Origin: Lycium barbarum
Taxonomy: Eukaryota > Streptophyta > Magnoliopsida > Solanales > Solanaceae
DNA length: 64,000 nucleotides
Direction of reading: 5' to 3'
Assembly: GCF_019175385.1 (NCBI RefSeq)
Contig: NC_083340.1
Location: 20,472,336 to 20,536,335 of the forward strand
Shown here: piece by piece, positions 44,460-54,659 of the stretch
How positions within the stretch are numbered: position 1 is the stretch's first letter
Layout of the letters: each line of letters opens with the position of its first letter
Program-made: the position numbers and the translations under genes
The notes under the pieces: generated by a model
The model's input: only the letters and a program-made list of their open reading frames with translations
Databases searched by the model: none
What the model was told of the DNA's origin: nothing

Positions 44460-46040
44460 ATTCTTTAAAGTTTTGTTTTTGTAGCAAGTTATTAGGCATA
44501 TGCAGAAATACTTTTATGCCTATATGGTTAGTAGTGGAGGTTAAGATAATGACTAACAACGTCCCATCTGCAAAAGCTAGAAAAACATACTTCAAATAGG
44601 ACTTTACATAATTTTTTAAAAAAAGTTTATGGCCTTTTATAAAATTTTGACTTTAGGCCATCAATTTAGTTGAACCACCTCTATAAATAATAAAAATTGA
44701 TATGTTCTGAAAATCACAACACTGAATTCCGCTGTGTTCTTATATAGTATACGTATACATTATGGCATTATGCTCATACGTGTTTGCATTATGTATTAAT
44801 GTGTTATATGTGAGATTTAATTATTTCCTGGTTGAAACGCAATTTGGATTTTGGTCCCAAAGGTTATTTTGCGTGTGGCTGTGTCGGTTCGTCTAACTGC
44901 TTGTCTCAAAGTGCTCCTTCAACAATAAATCTTTATGTATCTGGGCTCACCCCACAATTTTTAAATCTTTTCAAAAAAAAAAAAAACGAGAATTACTTTA
45001 AACCCAATTCTCTACTTGATTTCTTTCACACACATTCTTTTCGACTCCAAACGAAAAGAAATGATTTTCTTCCTAATTGTCCAACTTATTTTAATTTGAA
45101 AGTTAATTTTTCTTTTCAGTTTTTCCTCTACCTTTTTTCGTTTCCTTTTCTTTCCTTGCAAAGCAGAAAATTCTCATGTCAGATGAATTTTTTAAATTAT
45201 TATCCGAGACTCTAAGTGGAAAGTTTACTCATTTTGGGCTGCATGTGTGGTTTTGCTTTAGTAGTATTCTTTCGAGACAATTCTGTATATAGTTTTACAA
45301 ATTAAGTGTCCCTACGTAGAGCCTTCTATAAGAAGTAAAAGTAAGCCATCATCTCAATTCTTCTCAATTTTAATTAAACAATCCATTTGGTGGGCCAAAA
45401 AAAGAAAAGGAGACAATTAGTGGTGCTTTTCATTGGTTAGCGATTTCACAATTCGAGATCCATGTGCATGACCCCATCTGGAAAAAATTTTGTCATGTCC
45501 TTCTGAATGGTTCTTGTCATATAGCGACCTTTTTATCACGATTTTAATACAATATCATGTGTCTTGATTGTTAATAAAATATCACACGTCTGTGCAAAGA
45601 TTCTAGCTTAGATTCTCATGGGTACTAGAGAAGTCCCAATTCCCATATTTGTACTTAAATAGATTTAGTTTACTGCAATGAAACGAAAGGTTTTGTATAG
45701 TATATGACATAAAACAATTGACCAGGCCGGGCCCCAATGATGTGGTGATCTTATAGCAATACTCGTAGCTTTTATCCTTCTATTAAATCTTGAAAATTGC
45801 TATGATTTCGTTGTGTATTATCTTGTCAACCACAGCCATTGGCTAATAGCTCTACATTAATCTAGTGCACAAACTCGCATGTTGATGCTATTGCTAGGTG
45901 GCAGGTCTAAAACTTTAGTTTGAAACCAACAAATTATGCAGAACGTGGGTCGTAGGTGTTATGATTTTTTAAGAGAGAAACGAGAAAAATAAGATTGAAA
46001 ATATGAATGAAAATTAGTGTCTTATAAATTTTATTAATGA
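44460..46040. other. Intergenic DNA, no supportable gene
   Basis: A 127-codon plus-strand frame at 44832-45215 runs through a poly-A tract and is rich in Phe, Asn, Leu and Lys from AT-rich composition, so I do not call it a gene. Confidence 0.4.
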
Positions 46041-46042
46041 TA

Positions 46043-46530
46043 CTCTCTGTTCAAAAATAAGTGTTATCTTATTTAAAAGAGAAAAAAAATTGTCCCAAAA
46101 TAAGTGTCATTTTAGGAATTTAAAATAAAAATTGATAAATATTTCCAACTATACCCTTTAGCATTAAAGAAACAACCTTCTTTAATATATATTGTTCAAT
46201 TCTTAAAAAACATCTACTCCCTCCGTCCCAAAAAGATCGTCTTGCTTTTCTTATTAGTTTGTCCAAAAAAGATTGACACATTTCTATATTTAAAAACAAT
46301 TTAACTTTATGAGATGACAGCCACACAAATATCTAAGACTTGTTTTAGACCATACATTTTAAAAGTCTTTCTTTATTTCTTAAACTTCGTGTCAAGTCAA
46401 ACCAAGACAATCTTTTTGAGATAGAAGGAGTAATAAATAGGGGTAGTTTAGTAAAAATTACATTGTGTTTATTGATTTTTTAATGGGCATAATTTTTGCT
46501 TAGGTGACACTTATATTGGGACAGAAGGAG
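46043..46530. mobile_element. Stowaway MITE containing a second Stowaway
   Basis: The outer ends CTCTCTGTTCAAAAATAAGTG and CACTTATATTGGGACAGAAGGAG sit in TA...TA (46041-46042, 46531-46532). Inside, a second element starts CTCCCTCCGTCCCAAAAAGAT at 46217 and ends ATCTTTTTGAGATAGAAGGAG at 46430, also within TA...TA. Both are Tc1/mariner-type MITEs, the inner one younger. Confidence 0.8.
46217..46430. mobile_element. Inner Stowaway MITE
   Basis: 214 bp with inverted ends carrying AAGATCGTCTTG / CAAGACAATCTTT, nested in the 46043-46530 element. Confidence 0.8.
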
Positions 46531-46702
46531 TATAGATTTTTATATAGCCAGGTAAACAAAGTAGTAGACTCCTCTTATATGCAGCTAAAGTGTAAGACTC
46601 TTGATTACTATAACTAAAAAACCCAATTATTTTACTAAATCAACCATTAGATTCCTTCCTACAACTAAAGAACTAATTATTGTAGAAAGCAGTAGCAGTA
46701 AC

Positions 46703-47700
46703 TAGGGGTGTACAAAGGAAACAGACAAAACGCACTAAACCGACAATTCAAATCAAATCGAGAATAAAACTCGACTAGTGATTTGGTTTTAGAAAGAAAA
46801 ACCCGACCGCCATTGGTTTGGTTTGGTTTTAACTAAAAAAAGTCAAGTCAAACCAAACCAACCCGACATTACATATATAAAATTTCAAAAATATTTTATA
46901 CACAAAAATGTTTATTTATAATGTAATTTATAAATATTTCTTAAACTTTTTCATAGATTTTTCTCTTTTAATATATTATTTCAAGCTTAGATTTAGAATT
47001 CTAAATTGTCCAATAAGATTTATAGCCCATAGATGTTAGTAACTCAACAAAAATCAAATTCATACTAATGCTAAAATAAAAATACTAGGAATGACAAAAA
47101 AAAAAAAAAACTAATGCTAACAAAAGAAATCAATTCTAAAATAGTGAAAATACATAACTTTATGTTATTTTTTTCTTTAACATCTAGTCATGTAATTAAT
47201 ACTTATTAGCCTTACTTATTTTAGCATGACTTACTACTTTTAAATTATGATCATTTTCTATATGCCTTATAAATTAGCCATATTTATTATAGCATGACTT
47301 AGTATTTTTAGATTATGATCATTTTATTTTATGCGATTTTCTCGTTACTTTTTTGTTGTTGAATATTTTAGTACAATGTCATCTCTGATCTCACATTTTG
47401 TGTTATTTTCTTAAATAATATCTTAATTAGATAGCCGTATCTTAATTAGATAGTGGTATCTTATTAGGACTAAAGAAGTATTTACTAAAGAAGTATTTGA
47501 AGTACAAGTTATATGTTTTGTATGAAGACTTGGTCGGAAAAAACCCGAAAACCCCGAGCAACCCGAAAAAATCGAGACAACCCAAGTTCGAAAAACCCGC
47601 CTTTTGTTGGTTTGGTTTGGTTTATGGATTTAAAAACCTGATACAATTAATTTGGTTTGGTATTTAAAAATTCCGAACCAACCCGGTCCATACACCCCTA
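46703..47700. mobile_element. Non-autonomous hAT element (TAGGGGTGTAC ends)
   Basis: The 998-bp element has ends TAGGGGTGTAC and TACACCCCTA and a 7-of-8 duplication GCAGTAAC/GCAGCAAC. Subterminal parts are packed with GGTTTGGTTTGG / AACCCGAAAA repeats on opposite strands, like the element at 6775. The core is AT-rich and non-coding. Confidence 0.8.
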
Positions 47701-49752
47701 GCAGCAACAAATGCAACATCCAACACTCCTTGCTTTTGTTACTGCAATCTAAAAGTGTTGATCCTCCTCGGATATTATGCTTCTACTAGTAGTGGTTGTG
47801 AATTGCTTTGAGTATCTTTGAACTTGCAAACTTTCGTAACATGACCTGTTTGTTTAAAATTTCCACATAATGCATCAGATCTCCGCCAAAAAAAAAAAAA
47901 AAACCTAAGTATATTTTAGTATTTTTTCTATTTCCTTTGTTGTCTTATTGTTTTGTACAAATTATTTTATTAATAAATATAGCCACCGCATGCAATGGTC
48001 ATTTAAATTAAAAAAAAAAGTATTTGCAAGGAGGATAATCAATTTTTTTTTTTTGATGTTTTACGTTAAAAAAAAAATACATCCAAAAGTTGTTCAAGAG
48101 GTCGATGTGTTTGCATAAATAGGATGATTCAGTGCCATCATATAAATTTTGACCTCGTTAAAAAAGTTTTGCAAGATATAGATTCGCTGCCAGGTTTACG
48201 TAGCAAAATCCTGATGAATCTCCAGGATTTTAAATTTACGGCCAAGACTTGCATTGTCACAATAATCGTCGAAATTTCTAGTCAAATCCTAACAAATCAC
48301 CAATATTTTTGTGAAAAATCCAAGAAAATTCGAATTGATGACAAAATTTGCCTTTTCACAAATCCTCATGGATCACCGGAATTTGACTATAATATTATTA
48401 TATTATTGGTCAACACAATTTGTTTTGCTTCTAAATCAACTTCAAAATTGGCACAACCTTCTAGTACCAATCCCAACAATTTTCAAGGTTTGCTTCAACG
48501 TAAACCTTCAAAAATTAATAGACGACCCACTTTGTCTTTTTCAAACAAGTTTTTTTCAAGTTCAACAAATTGAGCAATGATGTTCTTTAATTTTCTTCAC
48601 CGATTCACCTAAACCATCAAATCGTTAAGGATAAAATATATGCTCAATGAAATATTACCTGCACAATTCAATCGCAAAATGCAATGTGTCTTCAATTTTC
48701 TACGACAGGGAGGAGAAGAAGAATTCTGCAGAAAGTCTAAAATTCCTAATAAGACCAAACATTCTAAACTAACCGATGTGACACTCAAAAAAATACATTG
48801 AGAATTGCTAATAATTTTGGTCATAATTTCTTCCACGCAACTACCAAAAGATAAACTAAAGTAACGATTTAAGATAAGCCGAGTCATATAAAATTGATGG
48901 ACAATGCTAATACTTAATAGCAATCGAGAAAGCAGCCCTGGATAAGTGGACCATAAGTACACTGGTCACAACACCACTGAATTTCTTGATTGAAAAAAAA
49001 AAAATCCAGTTAGCTAGAGCCAATAATGTCATTGGTCCATTCTCATGGTGGGATTGATTTCTCTATCAATTGCATGGGTTACGCAATTTCATATTGTCAA
49101 TGAAATTGTTTGGTTGATGTAGATTTCACTGTGCATAATGGGACTATAATCATGCTTTCACTTTCAAGCATACTTGATTTTTTTGATTACGCAAGTTGGA
49201 ATGCAATATTATCAAGTAATAGTGGTAGATAGACTTATATTTATCGAAAAGAACATCATTCAATTTATTCCTCGCTATTTTGCTAATTAATTTATTTCTT
49301 TGTTAATTTTTTTGTTTGGCTGAGGTATAGAGGATAAAAGCTACAGTATTCTTTTTCAGTATTCACTTTCATACATAATTGCAATTTCATAAATTAAAGT
49401 AATATTCCATGTTTAAATTATCGTAATCTTTTTCCTAGTATTATACCATTTGGACCAATTATAAGCTGTCACGTTTTAAATTTAAGTCTCATCCAATCAA
49501 CCATTAGTCCTAGTGGCATTTTTACTCTAGAAAATAACAACGGAGGTATTTAGGGCATGATAGGTGGACGGGAAGTAATTTTGACCCTACTCCGAATCTG
49601 AATTCTGATAAAATTTGGAAGATTAGGTGGGATAAATTTTACTAGCATTGGAGCCTACAATCAAGAATATGATGTTTGGCTTGAATTGCTACAAAATGAA
49701 AAATAGAATAAATATTTAAAAGTATCCATAAAAGTTGTAATTAGTGGTCATA
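47701..49752. other. Intergenic DNA; one 149-codon frame of doubtful status
   Basis: The plus frame at 48124-48573 is the longest here, but I see no domain, signal peptide or neighbouring exon. Its Ile/Asn/Ser/Lys-rich content fits AT-rich chance. Nothing else is recognised. Confidence 0.35.
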
Positions 49753-49760
49753 TTAATGTC

Positions 49761-50218
49761 ATTTTTTGTGCGGATTGCCCTTCTAGGGCCCTGGTCTTTA
49801 ATTTCTATCCCTCAAATTGCTGGTCTTTAATTTTTTCTCTTCGCCTAATACCATGAGGTTTGAGCTTCGAACCCTGGCTCAGTCAAATAAAAAATAAAAA
49901 AAGAAAAAAAAGAAAATTTCGCATGGCATAGTTTCGTAGCAAAATTAGGCCTATTCGGGCAAAAGTTAGGCCTTAAGGCAGAGTTTTGCAAAATTTCAAC
50001 TAAGTATTTTTTTAGCCTTAATGCAAACCTCTACATTAAGGTAGAGTTTTGCCTTATGCTTGAAGGCAAAACACTACCTTGCGAATCCATACTCTACGTT
50101 GCGATTTTTTAATTTTTTTTTTATTAAGAGGGGGTTCGAACCCGGAACCAAAAAAAATTTAGCGAAGGACAAAAATTAAAGACCACTCCCGAATAAGGAC
50201 AATCGTACAAATTGCCCC
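49761..50218. mobile_element. Non-autonomous Mutator-type element, short copy
   Basis: Ends CATTTTTTGTGCGGATTGCCC and GGACAATCGTACAAATTGCCCC are related to those of the element at 50391. Near-duplicated flanks ATTAATGT / ATTGATGT (49753-49760 and 50219-50226) are consistent with an old target duplication. The interior is two inverted halves around a TTTTGCCTTA-rich core. Confidence 0.6.
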
Positions 50219-50390
50219 ATTGATGTGTGGTAAAATTTCCATCCATAGTGGAATCATATTATTGGGCCATAGAGAAAGTCCAAGACAAAATTCTATAACC
50301 CAAAAGCCCAAAGAACCTAAATGGACTCTGAATCGTTCGCTAGCATGGATCTGTTTTTTGGGCTTCACAGACACCTATACAGAAACATAC

Positions 50391-51685
50391 CATTTTTTTG
50401 CGCGGATTGCCCTTCTTTTGGGGTGGTCTTTAAATTTTGCCCCTCAAATTTGTGGTCTTTAAATTTTGCCCCTCATATTTATGGTCTTTAAGTTTTGCCC
50501 TTTGCTTGGAAAGGTGGGCAAATACATAAAGTTCTGGGTTCGAACCCCCGCTCAGGCATAAAATAAAAAAATAATTTCGCAAGGTAGGACTGGGGGAGTG
50601 TATGCCGGATCCAGCATACAATCTTTAAGGAAAAGCTAAAGTTATGCCGGATCCGGCATAACTAAAAGTCTGCCCCATAAGGTAGAATTTTTCCTAAGAC
50701 ATAGTTTAGTTATGCCTTATGGGGCAGAATTTTAGTTAAAGCATAACAAAATTATGCCCCATAAGGCAAGAACTTTTCTTAAGGCATAGACTTTGCCTTA
50801 TATGGCAAAGTTTAAGTTATGCCTGAAGGAAAAGTTCCGCCTTATGGGCATACTTTTAGTTATGTCTTTGGGGCACACTTTTTAGTTAGGGCATAACTAA
50901 AAGTTTACCTTGAAAAGTAATATATATATATATATATATATGCCTCAAAGCAAAGTCTGCCGGAAGGGGCATATCAAAATTTAAACTTTGCTTTATAAGG
51001 CAAACTTTTAGTTATGCCTTAAGGAAAACTTACGCCTTATGGGGCATACTTTTAGTTATGTTTTATGGGGCATACTTTTAGTTATGTTTTATGGGGTACA
51101 CTTTTAGTTAAGGCATTACTAAAAGTTTACCTTGAAGTTAAAAAAAAAATACATATATATACTTCAAGGCAAAGTCTGCCCCCTCCGGCAGACTTTTAGT
51201 TAAACATAACTAAAAATCTGCCCCCTCCGGCAGACTTTTAGTTAAACATAACTAAAAGTCTGCCGGAGGGGGCATAGCAAAATTTAAACTTTGCCTTATA
51301 AGGCAAACTTTTAGTTATGCCTTAAGGAAAACTTACGCCTTATGGGGCATACTTTTAGTTATGTTTTATGGGGCACACATTTAGTTAAGGCATTACTAAA
51401 AGTTTATCTTGAAAAGTTAAAAAAAAAAATACATATATATGCTTCAAGGCAAAGTCTACCCCCTCCGGCAGACTTTTAGTTAAACATAACTAAAAGTCTG
51501 CCGGAGGGGGCATAGCGAAATTTAAACTCTGCTTTGTAATTATTTTTTTTTTAAATTTATGACTGAGTGGGTGTTCGAACCCGAAATCTATAGGTTTTAG
51601 CCGAAGGGAAAAATTTAAAGACCATAAATATGAGGGGTAAAATTTAAATATCACCCCAAAAGAAGGGCAATTGTGCGAATTGCCC
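50391..51685. mobile_element. Non-autonomous Mutator-type element with repeated palindromic core
   Basis: The 1295-bp element is flanked by a perfect 9-bp duplication GAAACATAC (50382-50390 and 51686-51694). Its ends share GATTGCCCTTCTTTTGGGGTG in inverted orientation. The core (about 50630-51530) is a scrambled array of short inverted and direct repeats: TTATGCCTTA, GGGGCATACTTTTAGTTATG, and CTCCGGCAGACTTTTAG with its complement. No transposase is present. Confidence 0.8.
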
Positions 51686-51924
51686 GAAACATACTCCCTC
51701 CATCCCAATTTGACATGGTGTGCTAACTCTTAGACCTAATTGACATAGATTAGCCAAATTTTAGTAAGTTGGCATAAACATCCTCCACATAAATTTGTTT
51801 CCTATTTTCTCTCTCTCACAATTTCATCCTTTCTCTTATTTCTTCCATCTATACATTATTGTGTATCTCTCCTCCACTTTTTCACTCTCTTTCCTTTTGT
51901 TTTAAATTTTTCCAATCAAAATCG

Positions 51925-52200
51925 AAAATCTACCATGATATATTGTGAAATACCATGTATACATTCCGTTATATACTGCGAAGTATCATGTATACATTCT
52001 GATATATATTATGAAGTACCATATATACATTACCATCAAACCATGTATACATTCTGGGAATTCGATAGAGAAGAAGAGTAACATGTATACATTATGGTAT
52101 ATATGGTGAAGTACCATGTATACATTCTGAAATATATTATGAAGTATCATGTATACATTCTATTATATATTGTGAAGTACCATGTATACATTATAATTAT
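51925..52200. repeat. Degenerate minisatellite, about 40-bp unit
   Basis: Repeats of CATGTATACATTCTG followed by ATATATTATGAAGTACC recur seven or so times with variable spacing. A Stowaway-like CTCCCTCCATCCC end lies just before at 51695-51707. Confidence 0.65.
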
Positions 52201-52415
52201 TATACTATTAAACAATGTATATTTATTATGTATAAAAAAGATAAAAATATCAAACTATGAACTATAACCTGCAAGAATACATTCCGAAATTTGACGTGGA
52301 AGAAGAATATTTCTTTTTATATTATTTTTATAATTGATAGGAGATTTTAATCAAATATATTAAAAGATATTCATTACCCTATCTTTGGGGGTGATAGCGT
52401 GATATTAGGGGCCTT

Positions 52416-52437
52416 GGGGGGGGGGGGGGGGGGGGGG
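52416..52437. repeat. Homopolymer of 22 G
   Basis: Uninterrupted G run followed by AGGGAATTCCCTCCCCC. Confidence 0.9.
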
Positions 52438-52844
52438 AGGGAATTCCCTCCCCCATTTTTGAGCCGGCAAAATACACAAATGGCTACTCAATGCCAATTC
52501 TTTTTGGTTTCATTTGCTAAATAAAATATTTGGTTAAAAACATGCCAATTTTATTTATGGATTGTATATTCATGTCAATTTCTAGTATTACTTGTTCACT
52601 TTTCATTTTACACGCCCTTAATTCATAAATAAAAGTATATTTTTACTACTTTAATTAATATTAATTACTTTAAAAAAGAATTAATATAAAGGGTAAAGTA
52701 GAAAAAAATTAATTAATTTCATCTTTTGTAAATGTACAATTATTTTGGTACGAATATTTACAGGGGCATGCGTGATGAAGGGAGTAAGAAAGAAGACCAT
52801 AACGACTCCTAAGTCTTAAAAGCTTCAAAGTCAAACGAGAAGCA

Positions 52845-52904
52845 ATGTTGGAAAACTCATTGTTGTTGCTTCCTCGTTTATTCTTTAGCTTCTCCATCCC
52901 ACAG
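52845..52904 (+). other. Candidate first exon of the CCR4-like gene (out of phase)
   Basis: ATG followed by 20 codons (MLENSLLLLPRLFFSF...) ends at a consensus donor CACAG|GTATGA. A leader of this kind, hydrophobic with one Arg, would suit organelle targeting. The next possible acceptor is CTACAG|AACT at 54640/54641, from where a frame TICFAKMST leads into the CCR4-like start. The junction is out of phase by one base, so the two cannot be read together as written. Either this is an untranslated or alternative exon, or the long isoform is broken. Confidence 0.35.
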
Positions 52905-54095
52905 GTATGACTATACATGTCACTCCTTTTAATCACTATACTTGTTCTTGCATATGATCTTCCATTGAAATTTGAAGATAACTATTGATTGAATACATTA
53001 TTGCATGCCACCTGTTTGATGATTGGCCACAGTCACAAAATATATCGTTAAACATAAATCCACTGAAAACATTGAACAAAGTGCTCATTTTATTTGCTAA
53101 GGAGGGAAATGAAAAAACTAAGAAAAGGAAAGCAAAAATTATCTTTTTCTTTAGTAGAGTTTTTTAATTATTTCACATATATGAGATACAAAGTATCGGT
53201 GTAGCTGGTTAGGAGTAAGTTATTCATATATTAAAATCCTGCATAAGTAATACTGTGTTTGAGTTATTCATGTATAAAATTAGTATACTGTTTTGTTTGC
53301 AATTTAGAAACCCGCATAATTAATATATGTACAAGTTATTAGGGAATCCATATATTATTTTATGCAGGACAAAAGGTGAAATATCTATACATGAATAACT
53401 ATACCCTGAATAACTAATACTTGCATAAAATAATACATCATTCCCTCATAACTAATTCATGTATTACTAATACTTTCATAACTCTAACCCGCTACTAAAC
53501 GACCCCTATTATAGGTAAATTTAGGTGCAGCTCATTTAACCCATGCAAAAGTGTAGCCCAAATTGACCCATAAGAGATGTAAAAAGATAGAATTTTTTTG
53601 TTTGATTTATTATGTATATTTATCCACTGGTACTTTCACTCACTTTTTCTCTCTATAAATAATAATTGAGGAACTTTTTGTTCGAACCCAAATTTGTCCA
53701 TAAGAAAACCTTGTCAAAAAGAATGTTGTAATTTTTTTGTTTGGTTTACTATGTATAGTTCTCTATATTTATTTCACACACTTTTTTCTCTCCATAAAGA
53801 ATGGAGCAACTTTTCGGTTTGCGACGTTTGTAGCCCAAATTGACCATAGAAAACTTTGTCAAAACTAGAATCTTATTTGTTTGGTTTATTAAGTATAGTG
53901 CTCATACTTTCACAACTTCTCTATCTATAAAGAAAAGAAAACTTTTCGGTTTGGTGATTAAGCAAAATTATAGAAAACAATAAACAATTGTAAAAATAGC
54001 TTTGAGTTGGGCAGGTTGGGTCATGGTGCAAGTTTTCTATCAAAATTGACACAATCCATTTTGGCACAAGTACACTTTGTTGGTGGTTTGGGCCG
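52905..54095. other. No gene seen
   Basis: AT-rich DNA. Three diverged repeats of a TTTGTTTGGTTTATTAWGTATA / CTCTMTWTAAAGAA phrase occur between 53600 and 53945. Confidence 0.4.
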
Positions 54096-54097
54096 CC

Positions 54098-54118
54098 GGG
54101 GGGGGGGGGGGGGGGGGG
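54098..54118. repeat. Homopolymer of 21 G
   Basis: Uninterrupted G run preceded by GGGCCGCC. Confidence 0.9.
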
Positions 54119-54199
54119 TTTGACACGCCTAAATTTAGCCCTACCTACCCATTGGAGCAGCTTCTTGAAAGTAACAAATGGTAGGGCGAGGTGCCGGAA

Positions 54200-54386
54200 T
54201 TTCATTTTTTTGGCCTAGCTACAGGTACAGGTTTCACCTGTAGGTCATGGGTTCGAGAAGTGGAATCAACCACTGATGTTTGCGTTAGGGTAGACTGCCT
54301 ACATTACATTCCGTTGGGGTGCGGCCCTTTCCCGAACCTTACGTCAACACGGGGTGCTTGGTGCATTAAGCTGCCTTTCTTTTTTA
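54200..54386 (+). mobile_element. tRNA-derived SINE (plus)
   Basis: A Pol III B-box-like GGGTTCGAG lies at 54249-54257, followed by GTAGACTGCCTACATTAC, TTGGGGTGCGGCCCTTTCCC and the tail GGTGCTTGGTGCATTAAGCTGCCTTTCTTTTTT. This order is that of a known Solanaceae SINE family. The overlapping open frame is not a gene. Confidence 0.75.
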
Positions 54387-54659
54387 GATTAGTAACAAGT
54401 TTGGCACAACTCTATTTTTCCTGTCAGACCAGCATTTTAACACAGACCCTAGAAATAAAGAAGAACAAATAAGTACAGAGTTAAAACAAATAGTCTGTAG
54501 ACAATGTGACAATTAGTTATTGGAAGAAAAAACCATGTCTAAACGAAGCCAATATTAGGGGGTTCTTATGTATTATCTCCTTTGAAGTTTGGCTGAGGAC
54601 TTCATTTTCTTCTTCTTTTCTTGGTTTACAATATCTACAGAACTATTTGTTTTGCCAAA

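Noticed and set aside
44832..45215. 127-codon plus-strand frame
   Set aside because: Runs through a poly-A tract, biased to Phe/Asn/Lys/Leu, with no domain, signal peptide or exon neighbours; fits AT-rich chance.
48124..48573. 149-codon plus-strand frame, the longest outside transposons
   Set aside because: No recognisable domain or splice context, and composition follows base content. Kept only as a note in the intergenic entry.
50129..50560. GGTTCGAACCC-type stretches resembling tRNA B boxes
   Set aside because: They recur at fixed positions inside the Mutator-type elements 49761 and 50391 with no A box or cloverleaf around them.
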